Counted from the stretch's first letter, positions 1 to 11,731 are shown. The stretch is DNA of 64,000 nt from Poa pratensis (GCA_947311845.1 CAMZMU010000020.1:33929946-33993945), one strand, 5' to 3'. A program made the numbers and translations. The notes: generated by a model not told the origin, from the letters alone.

Positions 1-2
1 GC

Positions 3-92
3 GAGGCGGCTATTACTGACGGGACTGATTTCATGGCCGGGCTGGAGGACTTGATCTGCAGAGACGATGCGCAGATGCCGGTTATCTGGTGA
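3..92 (+). CDS. C-terminal end of an unidentified protein (partial)
   Basis: An open frame enters from the left edge and ends with TGA at 90-92. The visible 29 residues are acidic and hydrophobic and end in MPVIW. They include FMAGLEDLICRDD, which resembles the acidic tail of a plant transcription factor, but I cannot assign a family. The frame has grass-like GC-rich codons and is followed by an AT-rich stretch that looks like a 3' UTR. Only the last exon is in the window. It could be a chance frame, so confidence is moderate. Confidence 0.45.
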   Translation, partial: EAAITDGTDFMAGLEDLICRDDAQMPVIW

Positions 93-990
93 CATTTTGA
101 AGTTTGTAGACCAGGTCGTTGCCTAGCTCGTAGTTCTCTCTTCGCCACACTAGCCTTGTAAATTGTTTCCCGCTAGTGGTTGGTTAGCTGCTCACCGCTT
201 GACTGTTACTATTGATTCTGTAACTCAGTGCACTGATTATTAGTACTAGAATATTATTTGAACTCCTTGCAAAATATTTATTCCCCCCAAATGGAGTTCC
301 CGAGTACCCTAGGTGGAAGTTCTAGTCTTCTTCCTAGATTCTTATTTAACCTTGTGAGAGCTGATGCACCTTGGTTAAGCCATTCTTCTGTTTTCATCAT
401 ATTCGAGTTGCTTACCACGTAGGAGCACGCTGCACGCCACGTGTTTTTGTTGAGCCATTCTTAATCACCAGCAGAAGTGTTGCGTGGCTAGCTGCCTGCA
501 ATATTCCTCTCTCTTTCGGACAAGGTTCCAACTCATTTAGTGTAGTATATGGCCGACATTAAACCATCATCTTATTTTGTTAGACCACATACATGATGGC
601 ACCCTTGTTGACCCTAGCATTCTCACATCCGTCTTTCAAGAACACAAGATCTCTAGTCAATACTCAACACCAAACAAACGAGATGGTGCTCGTTGCCGCC
701 CTCTGAGAATGAAAGCCACCCAGATCGTATGAGTGCAAAATTAACCTCGAACTGAATAAAAAGACCTATGGAATACGATTCTTGCAGTAGATTGAAAGGA
801 GAAAATTTTCATTCGAAGGAATATTGTAGTGCTGTACGTAGTCCAAAATATAAGCAGACGAATCGCTTTCTCCCAACTTAGTTCTTCCTCCACGTGCCAG
901 CGTCACCATGGCCGGAGCACCACCAAGCAAGCCCAAGGTTCTACCAGAAATAGCAACTCCAATTAAAAAACCCCCCCCTCCCCGGAACGG
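93..990. other. Intergenic: 3' UTR-like then promoter-like, no gene seen
   Basis: AT-rich sequence without a convincing reading frame. The first few hundred bases probably include the 3' UTR of the upstream gene. A TATA-like AATATAAG at about 847-854 lies some 350 bp upstream of the hydrolase ATG and could belong to its promoter, but the spacing is long. Confidence 0.5.
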
Positions 991-1120
991 GATCCTCTGA
1001 CTTTCCCTACCCTGACTTCCCCTGACTTTGGGTCGCTGACATGTGGGTCCCGCGCACGGTGGGCCCCACACGTCGGTGACCCAAAGTCAGGAAAGTCAGG
1101 GTAGGGAAAGTCAGAGGATC
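991..1120. repeat. 130-bp near-perfect inverted repeat upstream of the hydrolase
   Basis: The left arm starts GATCCTCTGACTTTCCCTAC and the right arm ends with its reverse complement (GTAGGGAAAGTCAGAGGATC). The arms stay complementary with few mismatches almost to a centre near 1055. The centre holds GTGGGCCCCAC-type sequence, a motif common in grass promoters and bound by TCP-class factors. The repeat ends 86 bp before the ATG at 1207, so it lies in the promoter or 5' UTR and a transcript crossing it could form a long hairpin. No target duplication was identified, so a foldback transposon origin is possible but not shown. Confidence 0.8.
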
Positions 1121-1206
1121 TGTGTCCTCCCTCCCCGCCATGAATCCTTGCCCGCCCAGCCCACGCCGCAGCGGTCGCCGGAGCCCTCTCGCCCCGGCGA
1201 TCGCCA

Positions 1207-2542
1207 ATGGCTCCCCTCCCCGAGCAGCAGGCTCACCCCACCAAGAGGAGGCGGCGGTGCACCCTCAGCTTCACCGCGGCGCGCGACCGCTGCCTCCGGC
1301 GCCGCTTCCTCTCCGCCGGCCTCCGCCCCTTCTCTATCCGCCTCCCCTCCCCCGCCGCCCCCGGGACCACCGTCCACGTCTGGGCCCCTCAGCGCCCCGC
1401 GCGACGCGCCGTGCTCCTCCTCCACGGCTTCGGCGCCTCCGCCACGTGGCAGTGGGCCCCGTACCTCCGCAAGCTCATCGCCGCCGGCCTCGACCCCATC
1501 GTCCCGGACCTCCTCTTCTTCGGCGGCTCCTCCTCGCCCGCCCCCGACCGCTCCGAGATCTTCCAGGCCAGACCATCAAGTCTGCCATGGATGCCATCGG
1601 CGTGCGGCGGTTCGCGGTGGTCGGCGTCAGCTACGGCGCCTTCGTGGCGTACCGTATGGCCGCCATGTACCCGGAGGCGGTGGACCGGACGGTGCTGGTG
1701 TGCGCGGGCGTGTGCCTGGAGGAGAGCGACCTATCCGCAGGGCTGTTCCCGATCTCCGACGTCGGGGAGGCCGCCGAGCTGCTCGTCCCGCGGCGGCCGG
1801 CGGAGGTGCGGCGCCTCGTGAAGCTCACCTTCTTCCGCCCGCCGCCCATCATGCCGTCCTGCTTTCTCAAGGACTACATAAACGTTCGATCTCTGCTACT
1901 ACTATATTTTTCCCTTAATTTCTTTTCTTTTTCCGCTTACGCGCACATCAACCGATCGTCTTTTGGATGCACCACACCAGGTGCTGGGTTCAGATCATAT
2001 CCAGGAAAAGACCGAGCTGCTGCATACTCTCATCAAGGACAGGAAACTTTCAGATCTTCCGAAACTTAGAAAGGTAATTTCTCTCATTGCAAAGAATATA
2101 TTCCGTGTGATCTTGCAAAGTGAAATCTACTCCCAAGCTCAGTAATGTGATGTGATTTCTCACATAATCCCACTATGCAGCCAACATTGATAATCTGGGG
2201 TGAGAAAGATCAGGTGTTTCCAATGGAGCTGGCTCATAGATTGGAGAGGCATGTTCCTAGCTCTGATGCTCCCCTCTGAATTTTCTACTACAATTAATGT
2301 TTCAGCAAACACTCCTCATTGTACAACTAAATATCATTGCAATGTTGTGCAGGCATCTTGGGGAGAACTCTCGGCTAGTAGTCGTAAAGAAGGCAGGGCA
2401 TGCGGTCAATCTGGAGAAAGGCAAGGAGGTGTGCAAGAACATTATCGAGCATTTGGTAGAACCGGTCTCGGTTGAAGATTCAAGCGGAGACGGTATGCAT
2501 CGTTTGTTTTGCTTTCAGTTAAGAACAAACACATTCCACTAA
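1207..2542 (+). CDS. Alpha/beta-hydrolase fold protein, four exons, one frameshift
   Basis: Predicted serine hydrolase of the plant ABHD6/epoxide-hydrolase-like group; substrate unknown. Exons by splice sites: 1207-1883, 1981-2073, 2181-2248 and 2353-2542. Visible motifs are the oxyanion-hole region LLLHGFGASATWQW, the nucleophile elbow VVGVSYGAF (GxSxG), the acid WGEKDQVFP and the catalytic His in KKAGHAVNLEK, so the Ser-Asp-His triad is complete. A start at 1207 gives a basic N-terminus and about 342 residues, normal for the family. One base is missing near 1570-1571 (after SEIFQA): exon 1 is 677 nt where 678 keeps phase. The third intron must start with GC (2249-2250), because GT at 2253 breaks the frame. 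The last exon may instead be spliced at GGTATG near 2492. The gene is convergent with the metacaspase. It may be a recent pseudogene or carry a sequence error. Confidence 0.8.
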
Positions 2543-3474
2543 ACCAGAAATGGAACAGGTTATTTGTCTGTCTTGATCCAAGAGACCAAGACTATGATAG
2601 CTAGGCTATATCTGTAGTATGCTAGCACCAATTAAGTTCAGAAATTGTATGTTGTTTCCTCTAGAAAATGAAGTTATATATTTCAGAACTTGACAGACAG
2701 GCCGACCAAATTTGTTGTTTTCTGTTTGTCATAACTGACACCAGAAGATGGAATTTTGCATGCTAACTGTCAATCGTTAAACCATTAACAATTGTTGTAT
2801 ATCAAATCAGGTGGTGGAGCATCATTAATGGTGGAGGGGATCTCTCCATGTTCTAGAAACCAATTAACAGGCCTGCGCATTTTTGTTATGATGGCTTCTT
2901 CAGTCCTTGAGCTGCTGATGTACCAAGACCACTATAACTATACATGAACCGTGAGAGATATTTTGTAATTCTAACTACCAAGAGGCTCATCGTAGGCAAG
3001 TAGGCAATCAAGCCTTTACTCTGTTCTGTTGTTACCAAATTTTGTCAAGTGGAAGGAAAAGGTTTGGGGGTTCTGAACATGGAACCGCCAGTTTCAGTCC
3101 CGTCACATCATGGCTGCGTGATACCGACGCGGTTCATTTTGATCACATATCTGTCACTGCTTTCTAAAAGGGTATCTCCAGGAGATGAAGCAACATAGAA
3201 CTTGATTTATTTAAGGGATGTCACGACACACAACAGCCTTATTACAGTGAGGTTTACGGTACAGTAGTCATGGAGAACCAACCAGGTCCTCGAGAGCCTT
3301 ATATATATGAGCTATGCTCATTCTTGGTGGCATGGCATGGCAGGTGATACATCACACATAGTACTAAGTAGCAAGCATCATACACAGTGATCGATTATTT
3401 CGATACCGTGGATGATGACTAGCAGTAATCGAGTCGTTTGCAGTAGCCTGCAGCGACGATGAGAATCATGGGTT
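2543..3474. other. Intergenic between convergent genes
   Basis: AT-rich 3' UTR and spacer between the hydrolase and the metacaspase copy, which point towards each other. No further exon, RNA gene or transposon terminus is evident. An acceptor-like CAG at about 2812 could begin an extra 3' exon of the hydrolase, but the frame after it shows no family match. Confidence 0.5.
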
Positions 3475-4924
3475 CTACATGCAGAAGGGCTCGCGGTCGA
3501 TGTCGAACTTTTGAGCAGCAGACAGCTGAGGCTCCTGCAGAATGAACCAAATATATATGTTGGTGAGAAAATTAGACATGTCATGGCGTGGCACGGTTAC
3601 TAGCCAGCGCGTACTGCTAACTGCTTTGCACCATCGAGAAGAAAGCCTGACTGACTCACCTCCACGCCGCTGAAGTTGGCGACCTTGTGGATGGAGCCCC
3701 GACGGGGCCCTGCAGGTTGCAGGCCCCGCCCTGGCGCATGATGTTCCTCATGGAGGCGAGCAGGCGGCCGTAGGTGGTACGGGCTCGCACTCCAGTGCCC
3801 TGATGAAGCTGTGCGTCATGGCGCCGATGGTGGCACAGGGTTCAGGCAGCTGCACGCACGCATCGGTGACATGTCAAACGAATGAAAGAGACCTACACGC
3901 CTTGTGACATTAGGAATGAGAAATTCAGAAACAGTACTGACCACGTTAGTAGGCCTGTTCTTGCCGTTGCTGCTCCCACTGATGAGCACGGCCTGGCCTC
4001 CGCTGGTGCCTTTGCAGGCGCCGGTTACAGGGCGTTCGTCCCTCCACCTCAGGCACCCGGTAGTCCTGATCCAAGAGCCGTATGGTTAATATGCACAGGC
4101 GCGTGTATGTAGATGATTTACACGGTGGTCGAGGTTAATTGATCACTGACTTGGACATGGTGCATTGGTATGGGAGATCGAGGACGGTGGCGCTGTGGCA
4201 GGCGTCGACGATGGCGTGGAGCTTGACGCCGTGCACGAGCGGGCGGACGATGGCCTCGTTGATCTCGTCGTCCAGGATGGGGCCCTGGTGGAAGGAGTCC
4301 ATGGGGCAGATGGCCTCGTCCATGCCGTCACGCTCGTCGCCGTCGTCGTCGGGGACCTGCGCGCCCATGCCGGAGAACTGGAACACCAGCGAGTCCCCGT
4401 AGCTGCAGCCCTGCACCAGCCAGTGCATCGCCATACGGATGTTGTCCTTGGTCGGCAGCCTGCACGGGTTCCTCTCCTCATCTACATACATACATCCGAT
4501 TAAGTAAGCACCACGAACGAGGATCATCGATCAGCCTGTACTTATGTTCAGTATAGTTACCAGTGAGGATGAGGACGCAGTCGTTGGGAAGCCGAAGTGC
4601 TCGGTGAGCATGTACCTCATGCACTTGACGTCGTTGATGGGGCCCCTCAGCTCGGCGGCGCGCCGGCCCGTGTACTTGATGCCGATGAGCACGGCGCGCT
4701 TCTTGCCGCGGCCGCCGCCGAAGGCTGGGATCGGGGGCCTCTGCTGCACCAGCGGCATCCCGGGGCGCGGCCGGCCACAGCCGGCGACGCGCGTCACGCA
4801 GGAGCACTGCATGCACTGGACGGCACGGGCGCCGGGCACGGCGGTGATGCTCGCGCTGCATTCCTGCACCGCACCGTCGCCGCGGGAGCGGACCCCTTCC
4901 GAATCCGCCGTAGCCGTAGTTCAT
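3475..4924 (-). pseudogene. Type I metacaspase copy, five exons, disrupted
   Basis: Metacaspases are caspase-fold cysteine proteases that cut after Arg/Lys and act in plant cell death and stress. Exons on the minus strand: 4924-4561, 4481-4151, 4065-3942, 3849-3660 and 3534-3475, all with usable GT-AG sites and matching phases. The order is a Gly/Arg start, a Cys-rich segment (VQCMQCSC) as in LSD1-type prodomains, GKKRAVLIGIKYTG, the p20 core, the Cys motif DACHSATVLDLPY, KGTSGGQAVLISG, then TTYGRLLASMR and the tail EPQLSAAQKFDIDREPF. Total length would be about 356 residues, normal for type I. Defects are frame changes near 4870-4910 and 4585-4590, two single-base losses in exon 4, and FQFSGMGAQ where the family has the catalytic His (SGHG). 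TATA and splice sites look intact, so it is either a young pseudogene or an intact gene with base-call errors. Confidence 0.85.
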
Positions 4925-5031
4925 GGCTGGCTGATTGGGTGTGCTAGCTTCGCAGGCTTAAGTGCTACGTACGTATGCTGCTTTGCTTGCTTGCACTCTG
5001 CTTCTGCTTCTGCCCCTCGCTCCTCCCGCCC

Positions 5032-5040
5032 TTTATATAG
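5032..5040 (-). promoter_or_regulatory. TATA box of the metacaspase gene
   Basis: On the minus strand CTATATAAAG lies about 110 bp upstream of the ATG at 4924. A CCAAT-type sequence (5042-5046 on the + strand) sits next to it. The spacing fits a plant core promoter. Confidence 0.7.
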
Positions 5041-5091
5041 GCCAATGAATCAACGCTGGACTAGATGGCATCGCACGCAGTGAGAAAGATT

Positions 5092-6550
5092 TTTATATCG
5101 AGTATTCCCCACGGATGATTTATTTGAGTGGAAATTGGCATATATTGTTGTCGATGAAACAATTATGTGTCTTTCTCTCTGCTTTTTCAAGGCAGCGCTC
5201 ATGATGCCGTGCATATACTCCAAATGACAAGTGGAAATGGGTACGTGATTCTTTTCTTTTTCATGCTATTCACTCCTTATGGGATTCTTCCGTTTTTTGT
5301 CCGTTTGAGGTAGTAGAATGCAGCCAAACTGCCAAAGCCTAGTTGTGCCATGTCCTATTCCAATTTCAGAATCCCAAGCCCAGTTCGACCATCCAAACAT
5401 AACAGGGCGTAACCTATTACATTTGGCTATTTCGAAAAAAACCTATTACATTCTGGGCTCGATTGATTTTTGTTGCCGCATATATGTGATGTTTTGATTT
5501 ATCTACTGTTTTTTTGTGGATGTATGCTTATGTTATTTCATTTCGTGAAAGTGAAAACCTGACTATATATTCCTGGGCACTAAATGTCAAGTCTAAATCA
5601 TTAACTTTTTCTATGTGGCACACAATTTGCTTCGTATAATCGAGAGGAATTGGTCCGACATGTCAGCTGGCAGTCCGACGAGTCGGGTGCCAGGTAGGAT
5701 TGGTTACCCGTTATCAACTACATGTACCTATCATATGGGTCTCAACTTATCAAAATCAGAAGGAGATCTAAAATGTGGTAAATATGTCACGACGTAAACA
5801 GGAGTAAAAATATGAAAACATATTTTAAATAGGATAAAACATGTCACCGATATATAAATAGAGGGTAAAAAATGGAGTTCATATGAAAAAAAACAATAGA
5901 TTTCGATTTTTCGCTGCATCAATTGCAGTAGTTGAATACTTATCTATACTTCTTTTCAGAAGAATCTTTTTACATAAAAGACACCCTTTTATAGTAAGGT
6001 AATATAGTCACAAGTCTAGGGAGAGCATCTTTTTTTTTTTGTGAAATTATTTTTGTAAAAATGGTTTGTTGGAGTTTACCTGATCCACAGTAATATAATT
6101 TATCGATGTTCCAAAAGAGATGAACGTGAGATGTTCTCTCACTATTAAGAAGAGGAGAGAAATTCCCTACTGTTAAGGAAAAAGAAATAATCCAAGTTTC
6201 TGTAAACAAAGAGAACCATTTGTCATTTGATTACTTAAAGATAAGAGAGTCGATCCATTAATTAGAGAAAACAGGCCAAAAACCGTCACACCCCTACACA
6301 TCAGACCCACAACTGAGAGGAAAACATTGCCCACACATCAAAGGCCAGCAGAATCCGCACAAAGACCAATGCCAAGAAATAAGCCATACGCGAAGGCCGT
6401 AACCCCCGCACCGCGAGGACCAACTGAGAGTCGTGGAAAGAATAAGACACTATAGTGTTTTGAAAATGGTCTCGCTAAGTAAATCAGTTTACAATATCAC
6501 GTTAATAGCACGCTATGACGCGATATAGCATGCTAATAGCGAAAAAAGCA
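5092..6550. other. AT-rich intergenic, no gene seen
   Basis: No credible reading frame, splice-site chain or transposon terminus. A short direct repeat AACCTATTACATT occurs twice around 5410 and 5443. The 6240-6430 part is less AT-rich, but I do not recognise it. Confidence 0.5.
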
Positions 6551-6933
6551 TTTGTAGCCCAGACTACATGTAGCTCTATATTTTTATATTTTGAAAATAA
6601 TATTTCTAAGTGTCAAAGAGTTCTAAAAATGAATCTAGATGTAGCCAATATAATCTTACAACTGTGCAAATTTTCAATCCAAATTGTTTTTATTTTGGCT
6701 ACGGTAACAATACAAATTCTGATTTTTTTTGGATGGGCACTGTTCACACACCAGATTTTTCAATTTTGTCTTTTTCTGTAGCCTAAAATACAACGTATTT
6801 AATATTAATATTTTGCACACTTGTAGGATATATCCATGACTACATGTACATATTTGTTTTAGAATTTTTGAAACTCTAAAATTTGTATTTCGAATGTTCA
6901 AATTAAAGGGCTACATTTAGCTCGGGCTACAAA
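6551..6933. mobile_element. Foldback MITE, about 383 bp
   Basis: The left end TTTGTAGCCCAGACTACATG and the right end, read on the minus strand as TTTGTAGCCCGAGC..., form terminal inverted repeats of roughly 25 bp. The complementarity continues inwards: GATGTAGCC...ACAACTGTGCAAA on the left matches CATGTAGTC...ACAAGTGTGCAAA from the right. The interior is AT-rich and codes for nothing. I could not fix a target duplication, so the superfamily (possibly Mutator-like) is open. Confidence 0.65.
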
Positions 6934-7042
6934 ACACCACACCCACACTAATAACATATTTTAATACTGCCGCTATTTTGGGACACGAACACAAATAGAC
7001 CGCACGAAAAAACAGAGCCTACCGACGTAATTCTCGAAATAT

Positions 7043-7534
7043 ATGACAAACTACCGTGTACATGTTGTTCGATCAACATCAAATAAAGGAAAGGCTTTCT
7101 GCAACGCCAACTGGGATATGGCTTTTGACTCGCACACCACGCATACCCTTTCGTCCTCCCTATCGGATCATTGTCCGCTTTTGCTCTCAAACCACAGTGG
7201 ACCTCGCAAACCGCTCTCCTTCTGCTTCGAGAATTTTTGGACTAAGATGCTAGGGTTTCAGGATGTGGTCTCCGCCGCTTGGGCTGAGACTTCCTCTCAC
7301 ACGCAGCCAGTCCACATCATCAACCACAAGCTTAAAACGGTGGAAAAGAAGCTCCGCTCATGGAGAAAGGCTCTGTTCTCCAATCATAAGCAACAACTCA
7401 TCATGGCCTAGATGTTATTCTCCAACTGGATATTGCTCAGGAATCCAGAACCTGCTCAGGAATCCAGAACCTTATCAACGGCTGAATCAACCTTACGTGC
7501 CGCTCTTAAACGCCGTGTCATGGGATTGGCCGTC
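7043..7534 (+). mobile_element. LINE fragment, left part (end of endonuclease region)
   Basis: The frame reads AFDSHTTHTLSSSLSDHCPL, then SGPRKPLSFCFENFWTK and KLRSWRKALFS, the usual sequence after the endonuclease domain of plant L1-type ORF2. It is 5'-truncated; the exact left limit is uncertain. A 1-bp loss makes a stop at 7409-7411, and a 19-bp tandem duplication (GCTCAGGAATCCAGAACCT) lies near 7436. The segment ends at the target duplication CCGTC (7530-7534) of element D and resumes at 18782. Confidence 0.85.
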
Positions 7535-10500
7535 TGTAACACCCGATTTTCACTAACCGGTTTTTCTGAAAAGGGTGAACTAAAAATTTGCGAAAACCTT
7601 TTAACTTGGATTTCTCTGGGTTTTATAAAAACTCATTTGAACTTTTGGTGATTGATGTACCTCTCTTTGTCCCAACCCCGGGAGTATTCTCTGAATATTT
7701 CGGATCACCTTTGATCCCGTTCATTAGGGTTTTCTTTATAAAACCTTAATGCCTTTTCTATAGAAAACGAAAACCGATATCTCGCCTCTCCAAAGCAACT
7801 CTCATTTACCTTGATCAAAAAATTCCGCCAAAAATCCCAGAGACACCTATCCTCATGTATATCCCAAATATGCATGAACATCGCCATGACCTATGCAACT
7901 TTTCAGATTGAAGAAATTACCAAATCTGCCACTACCGGGCCATTAAATCCAAAACCCCACTTCCACTCCACCATAAATCTTGTCCACCTGAGGAAGTGTT
8001 TCATATCCCATTGTAAGCCACCCCAAGAAATTTGGGATCATTTGGATCAACTTTTTCTTGTTGGACACCCATCGAACACCATCTGCCCTTTTCGAAACCT
8101 GAAATTTTTACACATGAAACTTTCTCCAAATTGAGTGAAACTGGACCACATTGCTCACATACCAGTAGAACACCACCAGCAAAAATCCCAGCTCCATTGG
8201 GATAGAGGAAGTCCCTTTTCTTTGCATCGAACACCTTGAGGGCATTTGAATTTTTCAAAACTTTGTACTGGAATTTTGTCCCAATTTGGTGTTTTGCTTG
8301 CTGTGTGTTGTTTGTGGCAGTAGTGGAACCAAGTGACGTGACCCGTTTTCTTTTTAGTGCCCTAAATCATCGGAAACGCGAACCACGCCGCTCGCGTCGC
8401 GCTCTGGCCATGCCGATGTCGGCATGGTACTGTGCAAACCCTAACCCCAGCCCTATCCTCTGCTGCAGTACGTCCACGTGCGCTACTGCACCTCCAGCTC
8501 GGCCTCCCCATCCCCTCCCCCTCCTTATCTCCTCCCTATAGAGAAAAACGTAAGCAATGACCTCGGCCGGCCATCAATGGCCGCCACGGCCACCACCTAC
8601 CTCTCCCCCTCCCCTGCCCTTAAAAAGAGACCCCAAGCCCTCCCTGGAAGCACAACTCTCTCACCTCATTCCCTCTCCACCTCATAGTGTAGCCAGTAGA
8701 TCGGTGCTTCGCATGATCGAGCTCGAGCAACGGCCGCAATGGCCGAAGCTTCGGAGCACACGGCAGCTCTGCACCCGTAGCTCTCCCATCCTGCCCGAAG
8801 CCCTCCCCGAGCGTGGTGTGGTCTGGCGTGGCCGTTCCCGCCATCGGACTGTCCCCGTGCCGCCCGACAGTCGGCGCCGTGACCTGCCGCCATGCCCGAG
8901 CCAGTCGAGCTTGAAGGCGACGCTACCCGTGGCCTCCCTCTTCCGCCCGAGGCCATCCCCGAGCGCGGTGGGCTGCGGCATGCGCGTCTCCACCGATTCC
9001 CGGCGTCCCCATGCGCCTAGAGGCTGGCGCCGTCGTCCTCCCGTGCGGCCTGTGCCCTTCCCGTACGTGAGCCAAGAGCAAGCAGGAGATGAATAGTGAT
9101 CTGATCAGCGCATTTTCAGCTTTACGTCTTCCTCAAGCCAAAGCGTATTTCTCTTTGTTTACACTTTCCGGTTCGGAAAGCGTATTTCTCTGGAAGACGC
9201 AACTAGCCCAGCCTTCGGCGGCGGATAGCTATCCACCGCGCGCGCGCCGGATAACTAACAGTCGCACGTCCGTATCTTTGGAACCGTGACTCCGATTCAG
9301 GTGATCCAAGTTTCTAAATTCTTGTTTCGACGAGCTCTATCCAGTGGGTCTATTTTTCCCATGTTGTGGATTAGTTAGTTTCGTGGCCATTATTTTATGT
9401 GTTGTATGTCCCTCCGTGTTTAGGCGTTTTTCGGATTCTAAACCGCGACGAGTCCGAGACTGCCCAAACCATCTGGAACCCGTCTTCGCAGGCAAGCTAA
9501 CCACTTGCTATGAGCTCCTGCCTAGTTTATCTTGTTGTGCTTTGCCTGCTAGTCAATATTGATGTTGGTTCCTATGATTTCATGTGTATGCTTACATGCC
9601 TTGTTTATTTCCCGAGCATAGACAGCAGTGCCATGTTGTATTATAAATTGTCGCATTACTTTATAATTGCTTATCTGTGCCTCACCCCCGTTCCCGAGGC
9701 GATGGGCTGGAGGAACCGCCACAGTCAAGGGAATGGGAAGTAATACAACTGTGCGCCTCGCCTTGCGTGGCTTTGTCAACTATAAAACATGCTTGTTTGC
9801 TTCTTCTTCTTCGCCGAGGTGAGGAGCAGACGAATGTCGTCTTATGATCCTTGGAGTTGGGGGCATTTGCCAAAAGAGTTATTTGCTTCTTCTCCCTCCG
9901 TCAAACGTGGTTGGCGCAAGTCCGCCTGGACTGCGACGCTTGGGACATTTGCTTTCCATTTGGTTCTTTTTGCCAAGATTGCTGACACCACGTCGGGTTA
10001 ATCCTTGAGTGGAATGGATGCTTTCTTTCTTATGAATGCTTTTCGGTTCATTGTTTGGAGGCTGCATGTCTCACCAACTTTGTAATTAATCTACGAGGGC
10101 GCTGGCTGGAGGAACCGCCACAGTCGTCCGATTTACCCACTGTGCTATTTTCTGTGAACACTGATTCATGGTGGCGCTGGCTGGAGGAACCGCCATAGTC
10201 ACCCAGTCAATACAAACAAACTATTGCTTGAAATACTATGTTGCTAATATCTTGATATTTGATGATATATATTGTTATGATATTGTGATTATTGTGTTGG
10301 ACTAATCCTCTGTTGTTTGGACTTGTGATGATGAAACTTGATTAAATGAAACACCCCTCCAAACATCGATATGGTCAGTCCATAGTGCCACTAACTTGAA
10401 CATCGAAAGCACTGCCACTGTCGCTCATATGGGCGGGCCTTGACCTACGTAACCTATTGAGCCTCCTTTGATGCTACCATTTTGGCAAGATTAGTCGGTT

Positions 10501-11726
10501 ACCTTTGTGGTCGGGGCTAGTCTTGTGAAGGTTCCGGAGCTAGGCGTCGCTCATCTGTTGGGGGCGTGCCGGATTCACTTCGTCATAAGACATAGAGTTG
10601 TGTCGGTAGCTATACAGGGAGTGTCTTGGTAGCGTGAACGGTCGGGTGAGTGTATCTTGCTGAGTTCGCCTTAAGGATGATATCCTAAAGTACCGGCTGA
10701 GTGGGATGCACTTAGATGGGTGGTATCTGCAACCTCTCGAGAGTGTCAAATCTGGATGTCTAGCCTCGTTCCAAGGTTATGGAACAACAGTTCAGTGTCG
10801 GTCACACTATTGTCTTTGTCGAGTCAGGAGGTTAAACATAAGTTCTGTTTGAAAGAAAGAGGAACAACCTGATGTCACTAAATGAACAATAAGATGATGC
10901 AGGGAATGTTACTTGAGATGTGGATGGTTACCGTGTTTCGGGGTGACTGTGTGATCGTTGGGAGCCTAGAGTTAGGCCTGAGCCAACATCACTCGTGCCT
11001 TCCCAAGTGAAAGGATGAGGCCAGTGGACCTAGCAGTTGACAGATGTAGTAAGGCCGTTGGGCCTAGTTGTAATGAGAAATATTGTTATGTTACTTGGTA
11101 CCAAATGGTACACCCGTTTACTCGTCATAGGTAAGCCCTTTGTAAGATTGCTGGTGCACGATCCAACCCCACCTGGCTTGGATTCTGTGCTGGTGATACC
11201 CCCGTTGCTTGCTTATGACATGTTTGGTTGTCAATGCCATGCTACTGTTATGACATGTATCTACTGTACACCTTGCCATGTTGTAGGATTTTATTTCCAT
11301 ATATATGTTGCTGCATGATTATTGGATTGTTTGTAGTGAATGACGATTCTTGCTGAGTGCATACAAATGTACTCACGGGGCTTGTGTTTGTGGCCAGATA
11401 TTGGCGAGGATTCATCTTCTACCTTAGACAGAAGTGGAGCAAGAGCGTGCTAGGATCAGTAGCCCAGCCAGATGCCTGTGGAGTGGAGCCGCTCCAAGCC
11501 GTTGCCTTAGTCGTCTTCCGCTGCCAGTTAAACTCTGTCCTGGGCCAGGCTTGTCAAGTTATTTTGTAATGCCTCAATGGCCTTGTAAACCTTTTGTAGC
11601 ACTTTGTGCCTGATTGTGTAATGATTTCTGCTATGTTGCATTGTCGTAACGTGCGGCCAGATATCTTGGGCTGGCGCACGGGGCGACCGCCTCTCTGGAA
11701 AATATGTGACAGAGCGGGGTGCCACA
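7535..11726 (+). repeat. 5' LTR of element D (about 4192 bp)
   Basis: Runs from TGTAACACCC to GGGTGCCACA. It contains a GC-rich block with a TATA-like CCTTAAAAAG at about 8618 and three copies of a 22-bp motif starting GGCTGGAGGAACCGCC (9705, 10104 and 10179). The reading frames seen in it are short, differ between the two LTR copies and show no family match. It differs from the 3' LTR by scattered substitutions and many 1-bp run-length changes. Confidence 0.92.
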
Positions 11727-11731
11727 GAGCA

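Noticed and set aside
1043..1918. Long plus-strand frame of Pro/Ser/Ala/Arg composition overlapping the hydrolase
   Set aside because: Composition is that of an out-of-frame reading of GC-rich grass coding sequence, and it starts inside the inverted repeat.
6480..6545. Short palindromic stretch with repeated CGCTATGACGCG/ATAGC words
   Set aside because: Too short and imperfect to call a repeat or element; it borders the MITE without forming its ends.
9510..9743. Small hydrophobic protein in the D LTR
   Set aside because: The frame lies in an LTR with many run-length differences between copies, has no family match, and overlaps the 22-bp LTR motif.
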